This document shows, piece by piece, positions 1 to 8,936 of a stretch of DNA of 64,000 bases. The notes beneath the pieces are model-generated. The model was not told the origin of the DNA, ran no database searches, and saw only the letters and a program-made list of their open reading frames with translations. This DNA comes from CAIWHR01 sp963843595 (GTDB taxonomy: Bacteria > Pseudomonadota > Gammaproteobacteria > Burkholderiales > Casimicrobiaceae). The position numbers were made by a program, and so were the translations under genes. Each line of letters opens with the position of its first letter. Positions within the stretch are counted from its first letter, which is position 1. Location of the stretch: assembly GCA_963843595.1 (NCBI GenBank), contig CAWJLG010000009.1:62001-126000 (forward strand), in the 5' to 3' direction.

Positions 1-457
1 CGGTGCCGCCCTCGTCGATGAGAGCGGCCTCCTCGTCGGCGTCGGCTCGCTGTTCGTGCAGGAGGAGTTCGACGGCGAGACCGTGAAGGGCAACATGTTC
101 GTACCGGTCGACCTTCTCGCGCCGATCCTCGACGCGATGCTCGCCTCGGGACGCGCACCCGGGCCGCCGCGCGCATGGCTCGGCATGTACACGGTCGAGG
201 ACAAGGGGCGCCTCGTGGTCAGCGGACTCGCCGATGGCGGACCGGCCGACGAGGCCGGGATCCGGCTCGGCGACGTTGTCATCGAGATCGCCGGCGAGCG
301 TGTCGTTGAGCTCGCGCATCTGTTCCGCTGCCTGTGGCGGCAGGGCCCTGCGGGCAGCGAAGTCGCGCTGACCATCGCTCGCAACGGTGCACCCGTGCAA
401 CTCAAAGTGCGCACGGGCGATCGCAACGACTATCTCAGGAAACCGCGGCTGCAGTGA
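1..457 (+). CDS. HtrA/DegP-like S1C serine protease, C-terminal part with PDZ domain (5' end outside window)
   Basis: The reading frame is open from base 2, so the gene starts upstream of the window. The visible product begins GAALVDESGLLVGVGSLF, which resembles the last beta strands of a trypsin-like S1C protease domain. A PDZ domain follows from about PRAWLGMYTVEDKGRLVVSG to the end, with the typical GGPADEAGIRLGDVVIEIAG carboxylate-binding and helix segment. The catalytic His, Asp and Ser are not in the window, so protease activity cannot be confirmed. Family members are periplasmic quality-control proteases that bind exposed C-termini through the PDZ domain. The stop is TGA at 455-457. 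A protein with only a trypsin-like fold and PDZ but no active site remains possible. Confidence 0.7.
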   Translation, partial: GAALVDESGLLVGVGSLFVQEEFDGETVKGNMFVPVDLLAPILDAMLASGRAPGPPRAWLGMYTVEDKGRLVVSGLADGGPADEAGIRLGDVVIEIAGERVVELAHLFRCLWRQGPAGSEVALTIARNGAPVQLKVRTGDRNDYLRKPRLQ

Positions 458-582
458 CCTCGGCGCGGCGACGCGCGCTTGATCGTCGCTTGTGCGGCGA
501 CGCGCGAATCGGCTATCGTCCGTGAAGTGCTCGCCTTTTCGAATCGGCATGAAGCCGGTCCCGCGAGCGGAGGAGAAGACGC

Positions 583-1590
583 GTGGATGTTGTTCGAGCG
601 AGCGCTTTCGTTCTTGCCCTGCTGTTCGCCGCCGCGGCGCCAGCGCAGTCGCCGTCGACCTCGCCACCCGTGCCGCTGCGCGTCATCACCTTCGACGGCG
701 GCTGGAATCTTCCGGTCTGGGCCGCGCAGCGCCAGGGCTTCTTCGAAGCGAACGGCGTTGCCGTCCAGCTCGCGTACACGCCGAATTCGGGTTTCCTCGT
801 CACGGGGTTGCTCGATGGCCGCTTCGATATCGGCCTTGCGCTCGTCGACAATCTCGTCGCCTACCAGGAAGGGCAGGGCGAAGCGAAGATTCCGGAGAAC
901 CCGGACCTCTTCGCGTTCATGGGCGGCGACGGCGGGTTCCTGTCGGTCGTTGCCAGCCCGGCCGCCAGGGGATTCGGTGACCTCAAGGGCAAGACGCTCT
1001 CGGTCGACGCGATGACCACCGGTGCCGCGTTCGTCTTGCGGGAGCTCGTCGCGCGCAACGGCCTGACCGACGCCGACGTGAAGTACGAGCGTGCGGGTGG
1101 CACCGCCAACCGCTATCGCGATCTTCTCGCCGGCAAGCACGAGGCGACGCTGTTGCGCACGCCATTCGAGCTGCTGGCACAGAATCGCGGCTTTCGGCAG
1201 CTCGCCACGGCCGAGGCGCTTGGACCGTACCAGGGCACGGCCGGGATTTCGCGTCGAGGCTGGGCGCGCGAGCACGAGGCGGCGCTCGTCGGTTTCCTTC
1301 GCGGCTACAAGGCCGGTGTCGATTGGCTGTACGACCGGGCGAACCGGGACATCGTCGAGGCGCTGCTCGTCGCCAACATCCGCGACATGACGCCCGCGCT
1401 GGCGAAGCAGTCCTACGATCTGCTGCTGGCCGACAAAGGCGGACTGACCCGCGACCTGGCCATCGATCCGGCCGGCTTGCGCACGGTGCTGGACCTGCGC
1501 AGCAAGTACGGCGCGCCGAAGAAGACGCTGACCGACCCGATGAAGTACGTCGATCTTTCGTATCACGAGAAGGCCCTCGGCAAGCGCTGA
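583..1590 (+). CDS. NMT1/SsuA-like ABC transporter substrate-binding protein
   Basis: 335 aa, GTG start at 583 preceded by a GGAGGAG ribosome site at 569-575. Residues 1-23 form a Sec signal peptide (VRASAFVLALLFAAAAPAQS), so the protein is periplasmic. The mature part has the NMT1/THI5-like fold signature: LRVITFDGGWNLPVWAAQRQ, then GFFEANGVAVQL and GRFDIGLALVDNLVAYQ. This family binds small organic anions, sulfonates or pyrimidine precursors for ABC uptake, but the ligand here is unknown. The gene for an M24 enzyme follows after 22 bp on the same strand, suggesting co-transcription and perhaps a shared substrate. No matching permease or ATPase lies next to it, so the transporter partners must be elsewhere. 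Confidence 0.75.
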   Translation: MDVVRASAFVLALLFAAAAPAQSPSTSPPVPLRVITFDGGWNLPVWAAQRQGFFEANGVAVQLAYTPNSGFLVTGLLDGRFDIGLALVDNLVAYQEGQGEAKIPENPDLFAFMGGDGGFLSVVASPAARGFGDLKGKTLSVDAMTTGAAFVLRELVARNGLTDADVKYERAGGTANRYRDLLAGKHEATLLRTPFELLAQNRGFRQLATAEALGPYQGTAGISRRGWAREHEAALVGFLRGYKAGVDWLYDRANRDIVEALLVANIRDMTPALAKQSYDLLLADKGGLTRDLAIDPAGLRTVLDLRSKYGAPKKTLTDPMKYVDLSYHEKALGKR

Positions 1591-1612
1591 CGGGCGTCGA
1601 AGGAGCAGCAGC

Positions 1613-2917
1613 ATGGCGAAGAAGAAGGCGGCCGAGCCGAAGATCATCCGGCCCGATGACATCGATCCGCACCACCGCTGGGACCGCCCGTTGCAGTCGC
1701 CGGGCCACACGCAGGTCGACTTCGAGGAGCGCGTCAATTTCCGCCGGCTGCACGACTACCGACTCGCCCGCACGCGCGCCGCGCTCGCCAACTCGGGCCT
1801 CGGTGCGTTGCTCTGCTTCGACCAGCACAACATCCGCTACACGACCAGCACGGTGATCGGCGAGTGGGCGCGCGACAAGCTGACCCGGTATTCGCTGCTC
1901 ACCGGCAACGGCGACCCGTACATCTGGGATTTCGGCTCCGCGGCAAGGCATCATCGGCTGCACGCACCGTGGCTGCATCACGACCACTGTCGGGCCGGCC
2001 TGCTCGGCCTGCGCGGTGCCACCGGCGCCGACCTCGAGCTCTTCCGCTCGGCCGCGCGCGAGATCAAGGCGATCCTCGACGAGGAAGGGGTTGGCGACCT
2101 TCCGCTCGGCCTCGACGTCGTCGAGCCGCCGATGTTGTTCGAGTTGCAGAAGCTGGGGATCGACGTCCGCGACGGCCAGCAGACGCTGCTGCAGGCGCGC
2201 GAGGTCAAGAACATCGACGAGCTCACGTTGCTCAACATGGCGGCGGCGATGGTCGACGGCGTCTACCAGGACATCGCCGAGGCGTTGAAGCCGGGCGTCA
2301 AGGAGTCCGAGATCGTCGCCCTGGCCACCGCGCGCCTCTACGGGATGGGCTCCGACTGTGTCGAGGCGATCAACGCGATCTCGGGGGAGCGCTGCAGCCC
2401 GCACCCGCACAATTTCACCGACCGGCTGATACGGCCGGGCGACCAGGCGTTCTTCGACATCATCCAGTCGTACATGGGCTACCGGACGTGCTACTACCGG
2501 ACGTTCAACGTCGGCCTCGCGACGCCCGCGCAGCGCGACGCTTACCGCAAGGCGCGCGAGTGGATGGATGTCGCGATCGACCTGCTGAAGCCGGGCGTTT
2601 CGTCGGACCGCATCGCCGCGGCGCTGCCGACGGCGGAGGACATCGGTTTTGCGAGCGAAATGGAAGCCTTCGGGCTCAACTTCTGCCACGGCCTCGGACT
2701 CGGGCTGCACGAGCGGCCGCTGGTCTCGCGGCTCAATTCGTTCAAGGAGCCGATCGAGTTGAAGGCGGGAATGGTGTTTGCGGTGGAGACCTACTGCCCG
2801 GCCACCGACGGCATTTCCGCGGCGCGGATCGAAGAGGAGGTGATCCTGACGCCGACGGGGCCGAAGGTGATTTCGCTGTATCCGGCGCAGGAGCTGCCGA
2901 TCGCGAATCCCTATTAG
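1613..2917 (+). CDS. M24 (creatinase/Xaa-Pro peptidase-fold) family enzyme with an altered metal site
   Basis: 434 aa; ATG at 1613 follows GGAGCAGC. The C-terminal half has the pita-bread M24 fold, and the N-terminal half is the creatinase-type domain. Aligned with aminopeptidase P, the expected five metal ligands fall at Asp282 (FFDII), residue 293, His359 (FCHGLGLGLH), Glu392 (FAVETY) and Glu407 (RIEEEV). Residue 293 is Cys (GYRTCYYRTF) where the family has Asp. The overall sequence, including the CYYRTF element, recalls the DddP (dimethylsulfoniopropionate lyase) branch more than true prolidases, but this is from memory and the substrate is not proven. It lies between an ABC receptor gene and a beta-hydroxyacid dehydrogenase gene, hinting at a small catabolic unit. 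Confidence 0.7.
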   Translation: MAKKKAAEPKIIRPDDIDPHHRWDRPLQSPGHTQVDFEERVNFRRLHDYRLARTRAALANSGLGALLCFDQHNIRYTTSTVIGEWARDKLTRYSLLTGNGDPYIWDFGSAARHHRLHAPWLHHDHCRAGLLGLRGATGADLELFRSAAREIKAILDEEGVGDLPLGLDVVEPPMLFELQKLGIDVRDGQQTLLQAREVKNIDELTLLNMAAAMVDGVYQDIAEALKPGVKESEIVALATARLYGMGSDCVEAINAISGERCSPHPHNFTDRLIRPGDQAFFDIIQSYMGYRTCYYRTFNVGLATPAQRDAYRKAREWMDVAIDLLKPGVSSDRIAAALPTAEDIGFASEMEAFGLNFCHGLGLGLHERPLVSRLNSFKEPIELKAGMVFAVETYCPATDGISAARIEEEVILTPTGPKVISLYPAQELPIANPY

Positions 2918-3012
2918 CTGCGACTTCTCCGGTTCGGGCGTCGCGGCCGCGCATCGATCCTCAACCGGCGATGGGTGCGGATGGAACCGGTACTCGACAT
3001 GGAAAATCAAGC

Positions 3013-3924
3013 ATGAAGCTCGGATGGATCGGCATCGGCCGTATGGGGTACGAGATGGCGGCGCGGCTCGCGAAGGGCGGCGCCGATGTGATGGTATGGA
3101 ACCGGACGCGCGCGAAGGCGGAACCGCTTGCGCAGTACGGCGCGAAGATTGCGGAGAAGCTCCCCGATCTCGCCGCCTGCGACATCGTGTTCGTGATGGT
3201 CTCGACGTACGACGACGTCAAGGACGTCGTGGCGGGCCCCGGTGGGCTTCTCTCGGGCGGCAGTGCGCCGAAACTGGTCGTCGAGTGCTCGTCGATCTCG
3301 CTCGAAGGCTCGGCCGAGCTCCGCGCGATGCTGAACGCGCGCAGCGTCGCGATGCTGGCCGCGCCGGTGTCCGGCAACGCCAAAGTGATCAAGGCGGGCC
3401 GGTTGTCGTTCGTGTGCTCGGGGCCGAAAGCCGCGTTCGATGCGGCGGCGCCCTACCTCAAGCTGATCGGGCCGGCAGCGAGCTACGTCGGCGAGGGCGA
3501 ACTCGCGCGCATCGTGAAGATCTGCCACAACGTCTACCTTGGCGTGGTGATCCAGTCGCTGGCCGAAATCACGGTGCTCGCGCAGAAGGCCGGGGTGCCG
3601 CGTCACGCGTTCCTCGACTTCATGAACCAGAGCGTCATGGGCTCGACGTTCTCGCGCTACAAGACGCCCGCGCTGGTCAACCTCGACTTCAAGGTGACGT
3701 TCACGCCGAAGCTCCTGCGCAAGGACCTCGACCTCGGCCTCGACGCGGCGAAGCGTTTCGATGTTCCGATGCCGCTGGCGTCGATCACGCGCGACCTGGT
3801 CCAGACGCTGATCGGTCACGGCATGGACGACGAGGACTTCGCCAAATTGATCGTGCTGCAGGCGCAGGCCTCGGGGCTCGCACTCGAACCGGAGAACGTT
3901 CCGGTCGGTGACGGACTCGGCTAG
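3013..3924 (+). CDS. NAD(P)-dependent beta-hydroxyacid dehydrogenase (3-hydroxyisobutyrate dehydrogenase family)
   Basis: 303 aa. The frame stays open far upstream, but ATG at 3013 gives the Rossmann start MKLGWIGIGRMGYEMAARLA with the nucleotide-binding GxGxxG at once. The substrate-binding motif appears as AAPVSGNAKVIKAG near residue 120, and the catalytic Lys is in ARIVKICHN near residue 175. The C-terminal helical dimerisation domain is complete. Members reversibly oxidise short beta-hydroxyacids or reduce semialdehydes; the substrate here is unknown. The TAG stop overlaps the stop of the convergent permease gene in the palindrome CTAG (3921-3924). A second family member is at 59306-60223. 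Confidence 0.85.
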   Translation: MKLGWIGIGRMGYEMAARLAKGGADVMVWNRTRAKAEPLAQYGAKIAEKLPDLAACDIVFVMVSTYDDVKDVVAGPGGLLSGGSAPKLVVECSSISLEGSAELRAMLNARSVAMLAAPVSGNAKVIKAGRLSFVCSGPKAAFDAAAPYLKLIGPAASYVGEGELARIVKICHNVYLGVVIQSLAEITVLAQKAGVPRHAFLDFMNQSVMGSTFSRYKTPALVNLDFKVTFTPKLLRKDLDLGLDAAKRFDVPMPLASITRDLVQTLIGHGMDDEDFAKLIVLQAQASGLALEPENVPVGDGLG

Positions 3925-4931
3925 CCGATTCGCTCGCCGCGGCCCCGGCCGAGCAGATCGACGAGAACGGCTGCCAGCAGCACGACGCCGATGATCAGCG
4001 GCTGCCACTGGGCCTTGATGTTCAGCAGGTTCATCCCGTTGATCACCAGCGCGAGGATGATCGAACCGAACACGGTGCCGAGCAGGCTGCCGACCCCGCC
4101 GAACAGCGACGTCCCGCCGATCAGCACCGCCGCGATGACCGGGAGCAGCAGCGGCTCGCCCATGCCCGAGTCGGCGGCATTCACGCGCGCGAGGTAGACC
4201 AGCCCCGCGATCCCGGCCATCAAGCCGCTGACCGTGTAGACCAGCAGGCGCCGGCGCCGTATCGGGATTCCCGAGAGCCGTGCCGCTTCCGGATTGGCGC
4301 CGATCAGGTAGATTTCGTGTCCGATGTTGAGCGCGCGGGTGAACACCGACCCGGCGGCCAGCACCAGCACCATCAGATAGACCGGCACCGGGACGCCGAG
4401 CAGAAAGCCGGTGCCGAGGGAACGGAAAGCGGGGGGAAATCCGAAGATCTCCTGGCCGCCCATGTAGTGAAAAGCGAGTCCCTGGAGAATCCACAGCATC
4501 GCGTACGTGGCCAGAAATGGCGGCAGCCGCACGAGCGTCACCGCGAGACCGTTCAGCAATCCCGCGAACGTGCTGCACGCGAGCGCCGTCGCCGCGCCGA
4601 GCCAGGGCGACACGCCGGACTTGATCACGCCCGCCGCGAGGCATGCCGACAGTGTGAGATTCGCCGCGACCGAGAGGTCGAAACCTCCGGACAGGATGAC
4701 GATCGTGAGCCCGGACGCCAGCAGGAAGATCAGGCTCGCCTGGCGCAGGACGTTGAGCAGATTGGCCGGCGACAGGAACGCGTCGGTGGCCGCGGCGAGC
4801 CCGACGCCCATCAGCACGATCAGCGCCGCGCGGAACGCCAGTGCGACGTTTTCGCTGCCCAGACGGTGTCGCCAGTGATGGGGGTCGCGACCCGCGGCAC
4901 GGGCACCGGCCTCGGGTCCGGGTCCGGTCAT
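3921..4931 (-). CDS. Sugar-type ABC transporter permease (RbsC family)
   Basis: 336 aa hydrophobic protein of the BPD_transp_2 family, with about nine or ten predicted membrane helices and the conserved cytoplasmic EAA-like loop around YLIGANPEAARLSGIPIRR. It is the last gene of the minus-strand operon that begins at 8936. Its ATG (4931-4929) overlaps the TGA of the preceding permease as ATGA, indicating translational coupling. The N-terminus carries about 25 polar residues before the first helix. With the partner permease it should form the inner-membrane channel for the solute delivered by the 7950-8936 receptor. Confidence 0.88.
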   Translation of the reverse strand: MTGPGPEAGARAAGRDPHHWRHRLGSENVALAFRAALIVLMGVGLAAATDAFLSPANLLNVLRQASLIFLLASGLTIVILSGGFDLSVAANLTLSACLAAGVIKSGVSPWLGAATALACSTFAGLLNGLAVTLVRLPPFLATYAMLWILQGLAFHYMGGQEIFGFPPAFRSLGTGFLLGVPVPVYLMVLVLAAGSVFTRALNIGHEIYLIGANPEAARLSGIPIRRRRLLVYTVSGLMAGIAGLVYLARVNAADSGMGEPLLLPVIAAVLIGGTSLFGGVGSLLGTVFGSIILALVINGMNLLNIKAQWQPLIIGVVLLAAVLVDLLGRGRGERIG

Positions 4932-5893
4932 GTGGCGTGCGCGGCGCGGCGCGCCTTGCGCACGCTGTCCACGACGATCACGGCCATGATCAGCACGCCG
5001 ATGGAAACCACCTGCAGCGAAGACTCGACGCCGACCAGGTCTAGCGCGTTGCGCAGGATCGTGATCGTGATCACGCCGAAGACCGTGCCGGCGAGCCAGC
5101 CGTCGCCGCGCTCGAACGACGTGCCGCCCAGAACCACCGCGGCGATCGCGTCGAATTCCATCCCGATCGCGACGGTCGGGTGGGCAGCATTCATCCGGCC
5201 GGTGAGAAGCAGCGCCGCGATGCCGGTAACGATGCCGCCGAACGCGTAGATCGCGATGTGATAGAGCGATGCCCGGGCGCCGGCGAGCACCAGCGCGTCG
5301 CGGTTGCCACCGATCGCGAACACGTAGGTGCCGAACCGGGTCCAGTAGAGGAGCGCGTGGGTGACGCCCCAGGTGGCAAACGCGATCAGCACGGGCAGCG
5401 GAACCCCTAGCACGTCGAGCGCGTAGAGCCTCGACACGGTCGGGCCGAGCCCGGACACGGCGTTGCCGTCGGTCAGCACCAGCGACGCACCCTGCGCGAT
5501 CCCGAGCGTGCCGAGGGTCACGACGAAGGGCGGCAGCCGCAGCAGCGCGACCAGCGCACCATTACCGGCGCCGAACGCGAGGCCCATCGCGACCGAGGCC
5601 GCCAACGCCGACGGCAGGCCGTGTCCGTCGGCGAGCATCTGCGCCATCACGACGCTGCACAGGGACAGAACGGCGCCGGCCGACAGGTCCAGACCCTCGC
5701 TCATGATGATGAGCGTCATCGGCATCGAGAGCATGAGCAGAACCGCCGCCTGCAGGCCAAGATTTTCGAGGTTGCGCGTGGAGGCGAAGCCGTGGACGAG
5801 CAAGGCGGCCACGAGGGCGAGTCCGATGCCGATCGGTACGATCGCCGGCAGCGGGCGAGTACGCCGCATTACGGAAATTCCGGCGGGTCGCAT
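4928..5893 (-). CDS. Sugar-type ABC transporter permease (RbsC family)
   Basis: 321 aa. The frame is open well upstream, but that part only mirrors the ATPase gene in another frame; ATG at 5893-5891 is chosen because it follows the ATPase stop closely and leads directly into the first helix (PLPAIVPIGIGLALVAALLV). About nine membrane helices are predicted, with the permease loop VFAIGGNRDALVLAGARAS. A second in-frame ATG at 5869 (MRRTRP) is also possible. It is a paralogue of the downstream permease, so the channel is probably a heterodimer. It lies six bases downstream of the ATPase stop codon. Confidence 0.85.
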   Translation of the reverse strand: MRPAGISVMRRTRPLPAIVPIGIGLALVAALLVHGFASTRNLENLGLQAAVLLMLSMPMTLIIMSEGLDLSAGAVLSLCSVVMAQMLADGHGLPSALAASVAMGLAFGAGNGALVALLRLPPFVVTLGTLGIAQGASLVLTDGNAVSGLGPTVSRLYALDVLGVPLPVLIAFATWGVTHALLYWTRFGTYVFAIGGNRDALVLAGARASLYHIAIYAFGGIVTGIAALLLTGRMNAAHPTVAIGMEFDAIAAVVLGGTSFERGDGWLAGTVFGVITITILRNALDLVGVESSLQVVSIGVLIMAVIVVDSVRKARRAAHAT

Positions 5894-5898
5894 CGCGG

Positions 5899-7428
5899 TC
5901 AGCCCTCGTGCATCGCCAACCGGAGGATGCCTTCCTCCGACAGCTGGCCCCGTGCGAGTTCGCCCGAAATCCGGCCCTCTCGCATCACATACGTGCGGTC
6001 GCACACGTGGACGATCTCCGAGAGTTCCGAACTGATCAGCAGCACCGCGGCGCCGCGGCGCACGAGTTCCTCGATCAGGCCGAAGATCTCGGCTTTCGCG
6101 CCGACGTCGATGCCGCGCGTCGGCTCGTCGAAGATGAACAGCCGGCAGCCCGCGGCCAGCCATTTGCCGACGACGATCTTCTGCTGGTTGCCGCCGGAGA
6201 GCACGCGCGCATGACGCCGCGGCTCCGCCGGCGTGATCCGCAGCCGCTCGATGAGTTCGCGCGCGCTGCGGCGCGCGGCGGCGGCGCCAAACCAGCCACG
6301 CGGAAACAGCTTCCAGAGGCTGGCCGCGAGGAGGTTGTCCTGCGTGGACTTCTTGAGCGCGAGGCCGTCCTGCTTCCGGTTTTCCGGGATCAGCCCGACG
6401 CCGCGGCGGGTCACCGCGTCGGGTCCGCCCTTGATGGGGGCGCCGAAGATGCGCACGTCCCCCGACACGATCGGATCCGCGCCGAAGACCGCGCGCGCGA
6501 CCTCGGTGCGGCCGGCGCCGACCAGGCCGGACAGGCCGACGATCTCGCCGGTGCGTACGACGAGGTCGACCCCGTGCACGCCGGTGGCGGTCGTCAGTCG
6601 GCACACCTCCAGTGCCGCCTCCCCTGGCGTCCCGACGTGTTTCCGGTTGTAGACCGAGCCCACCGAGCGGCCGACCATCATGCTGATCAGCCGGTCCGGC
6701 GTGGTGTCGGCGGCGAGCATCGTCGCAACGTGCCGACCGTCGCGCAGCACGGTGACGCGGTCGCCCAGCTCGAACACTTCCTTCATCCGGTGCGAGATGT
6801 AGACGATCGCCACGCCGGCGGCGCGCAGCTGCCGGATCACCGCGAAGAGCGACTCGGTCTCGCGGTCCGAGATCGCGGCGGTCGGCTCGTCCATGACCAG
6901 GATGCGCGCGCGCTGCGACAGTGCCTTGGCGATTTCGACCATCTGCTGCTGGGCAACGCCGAGGTCGCACGCGAGTGCCCGCGTGTCGTAATCGAGACCG
7001 AGCGACGACAGCACCTCGCGCGCTTCCCGGTGCATCCGCGGGCGATCGATCAGCGGCAAGAAGGGGCGGCGGGGCTCGCGGCCGAGAAAGATGTTCTGCG
7101 CGACGTCGAGGAACGGGACGAGGGAGAACTCCTGGAAAATCACCGCGATGCCCAGCCGCCGGGCGTCGGCGGGCGACGCGATGTCGACCGACCGGCCATC
7201 ATGCAGTATCTGCCCCGAGTCCGCCCGATAGGCGCCGTAGAGCACCTTGATCAACGACGATTTGCCGGCGCCGTTCTCGCCCAGCAGCATGTGCACCTCG
7301 CCGCCGCGCACGTCGAGGCTCACGTCGTCGAGCGCGCGGACGCCGGGGAAGGTCTTGCTGATGTGCGAGAGCGCCAGGATCGGCGCGCCTGCGGCGGGGC
7401 CGCGCTGTTGGGGGTCCTCGCCGGTCAT
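5899..7428 (-). CDS. Sugar-type ABC transporter ATPase (RbsA/MglA family, two fused ATPase domains)
   Basis: 509 aa, the usual length for fused RbsA-type ATPases. Domain 1 has Walker A GENGAGKSSL near residue 55, a signature-like DLGVAQQQMVEIAKAL and Walker B ILVMDEPTAA. Domain 2 has the usual degenerate P-loop GLVGAGRTEVARAV, a good signature LSGGNQQKIVVGKW and Walker B LFIFDEPTRGIDVG. This asymmetry (one competent, one degenerate site) is normal for monosaccharide importers. The protein energises the two permeases encoded directly downstream. The start (ATG at 7428) lies 17 bases after the Rid-family stop on the same strand. Confidence 0.92.
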   Translation of the reverse strand: MTGEDPQQRGPAAGAPILALSHISKTFPGVRALDDVSLDVRGGEVHMLLGENGAGKSSLIKVLYGAYRADSGQILHDGRSVDIASPADARRLGIAVIFQEFSLVPFLDVAQNIFLGREPRRPFLPLIDRPRMHREAREVLSSLGLDYDTRALACDLGVAQQQMVEIAKALSQRARILVMDEPTAAISDRETESLFAVIRQLRAAGVAIVYISHRMKEVFELGDRVTVLRDGRHVATMLAADTTPDRLISMMVGRSVGSVYNRKHVGTPGEAALEVCRLTTATGVHGVDLVVRTGEIVGLSGLVGAGRTEVARAVFGADPIVSGDVRIFGAPIKGGPDAVTRRGVGLIPENRKQDGLALKKSTQDNLLAASLWKLFPRGWFGAAAARRSARELIERLRITPAEPRRHARVLSGGNQQKIVVGKWLAAGCRLFIFDEPTRGIDVGAKAEIFGLIEELVRRGAAVLLISSELSEIVHVCDRTYVMREGRISGELARGQLSEEGILRLAMHEG

Positions 7429-7445
7429 CGCGGGGTGGGCGGCGG

Positions 7446-7898
7446 CTAGGCTTTCGGGCGCACGGCGATCATGTCGAGCTCGACGCGCGCGCCGGGCGTA
7501 CTGAGCGCGTTGATGCAGATCGTCGTGCTGGCCGGTTTCCAGTCGCCGAAATACTCCTTCAGCACCTCGACCATGCCGTCCATGTCGCGCATGTCGGTCA
7601 GGTACTTGGTGACTTTCACCACATGCCGCCAGGTGAGCCCCTCGTGGTCGAGCACCAGCTTGATGCCTTCCATTGCGCGCCGCGTCTGCGACTCGATGTC
7701 GATCGGGTGCCGGTGCTCCTCGGGAACGTGCGGGTGCTGGTGGTACAGCGGCGACGACGTCGAACCGGAGATGAAGAGGATGTCGGCGGGCGCCTCGACC
7801 CGGACCGCCGGCGCATAGGGCATGAACCGTTCCTGCTCCGGACGCGGGTGCACCGCGGTGACCGACTGCAGGACGCTGCGCTCGTCATGGTCGGACAT
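7446..7898 (-). CDS. Rid (YjgF/YER057c/UK114) family protein
   Basis: 150 aa with the Rid chorismate-mutase-like fold: VEAPADILFISGSTSS, then RRAMEGIKLVLDHEGL and VTKYLTDMRDMDGMVEVLKEYFGD. Archetypal RidA deaminates reactive 2-aminoacrylate-type enamines using an Arg in a PARSCV motif. Here the corresponding stretch reads KPASTTICINAL with Ser in place of that Arg, so it probably belongs to another Rid subfamily and may not be an imine deaminase. It sits between the receptor and ATPase genes of a sugar-type ABC operon, an arrangement suggesting it acts on the transported compound or a breakdown product; this is inference. Confidence 0.85.
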   Translation of the reverse strand: MSDHDERSVLQSVTAVHPRPEQERFMPYAPAVRVEAPADILFISGSTSSPLYHQHPHVPEEHRHPIDIESQTRRAMEGIKLVLDHEGLTWRHVVKVTKYLTDMRDMDGMVEVLKEYFGDWKPASTTICINALSTPGARVELDMIAVRPKA

Positions 7899-7949
7899 CG
7901 AAATCGCTCCTTCGCCTGCCGGCGGCCTTGCCCCGGTCGGCGCCTCGGC

Positions 7950-8936
7950 TCAGTTTACGTACTCTTCCCACTTGGGGCAGGTGCGTTTATCCGCGGGCAC
8001 CTCGAACGGGCCCGCCGTCGACTTGTCGATCATGATGCCCTTGATCACGATCTGCGGCGGGATCGGCTCCTTGCGCAGGTAGCGCACTGCGGCCTGGGTC
8101 GCGAGGCAGCCCATCTTGTAGCCGTTGAACTCGGCCGTGGCAAGCAAGCGGCCGGCCTTGATCGCCTCGATCGATTCGGGCACGCCGCCGATCCCGACGA
8201 CTTTCGTCGATTTCCTGCCCGCCGCCTCGAGCGCTTCGATGGCGCCGAACGCCATCACGTCGGCGGCCGCCAACACGCCATCGATCGACGGATTCGACTG
8301 GATCAGGTTCTCGGTCACCTGCAGTGCCTGCAGCCGCTGGTAATTCGCCGGCTGCGACGCAAGCAACTTGACACCGGGAAACTCCTCGAGCGCCTTGCGG
8401 AATCCGCGCACGCGGTCGTCGCTGGTCGTCGCGCCTTTGACTCCCTCGATGATCACCACGTTGCCCTTGCCGCCCAGCGATCGCAGCAGGTAGCGCCCGG
8501 CCTCGAGGCCCAGGTTGAAGTCGTCGGCCGCGACGTAGGTGACGAACTTGCCGCCTTGCACGCGATCGTTGTAATTGACGAGCGGGATGCCGGCCGCATT
8601 GACCTTCTCGATGGCGGGCACGACGCCGCGCGGGTCGACGGCCATGAACAGGATTGCGTCCGGCCGCTTCACCGTCACGTCCTCGATCTCGGAGAGTTGC
8701 TCGGCGAGGTTGTTGGGGCGTGTCGGTGCGTAGTGCGTGACGGCGCCGGCGCCGGCGTCCTTGGCCGCGGCTTCGACGCCGGCGCGCACCAGCGCGAAAT
8801 GGGGATCGACTTGATTCTTGTAGAACGCGGCGAGTCGCTCGCCCGCGGCCACGGCGACGCCGGGTGCAAATGCGGTCGCCGCGATGAGGCCGGCCGCTGC
8901 AAGCGTCCTGGCGACGGTAATGCGGTTCCTGACCAT
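7950..8936 (-). CDS. Sugar-type ABC transporter substrate-binding protein (RbsB-like)
   Basis: 328 aa. ATG at 8936-8934 gives a clean signal peptide (VRNRITVARTLAAAGLIAA through AVAAG), so the product is periplasmic. The mature protein has the periplasmic-binding-protein type 1 fold seen in RbsB: KNQVDPHFALVRAGVEAAAK, DAILFMAVDPRGVVPAIEK, NAAGIPLVNYNDRV, and the second-lobe element GVLAAADVMAFGAIEALEAA. It is the first gene of the minus-strand operon (receptor, Rid, ATPase, two permeases). The ligand is unknown; the domain-1 substrate residues do not identify ribose with confidence. The intergenic stretch to the divergent polyamine-type operon holds the promoters. Confidence 0.87.
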   Translation of the reverse strand: MVRNRITVARTLAAAGLIAATAFAPGVAVAAGERLAAFYKNQVDPHFALVRAGVEAAAKDAGAGAVTHYAPTRPNNLAEQLSEIEDVTVKRPDAILFMAVDPRGVVPAIEKVNAAGIPLVNYNDRVQGGKFVTYVAADDFNLGLEAGRYLLRSLGGKGNVVIIEGVKGATTSDDRVRGFRKALEEFPGVKLLASQPANYQRLQALQVTENLIQSNPSIDGVLAAADVMAFGAIEALEAAGRKSTKVVGIGGVPESIEAIKAGRLLATAEFNGYKMGCLATQAAVRYLRKEPIPPQIVIKGIMIDKSTAGPFEVPADKRTCPKWEEYVN

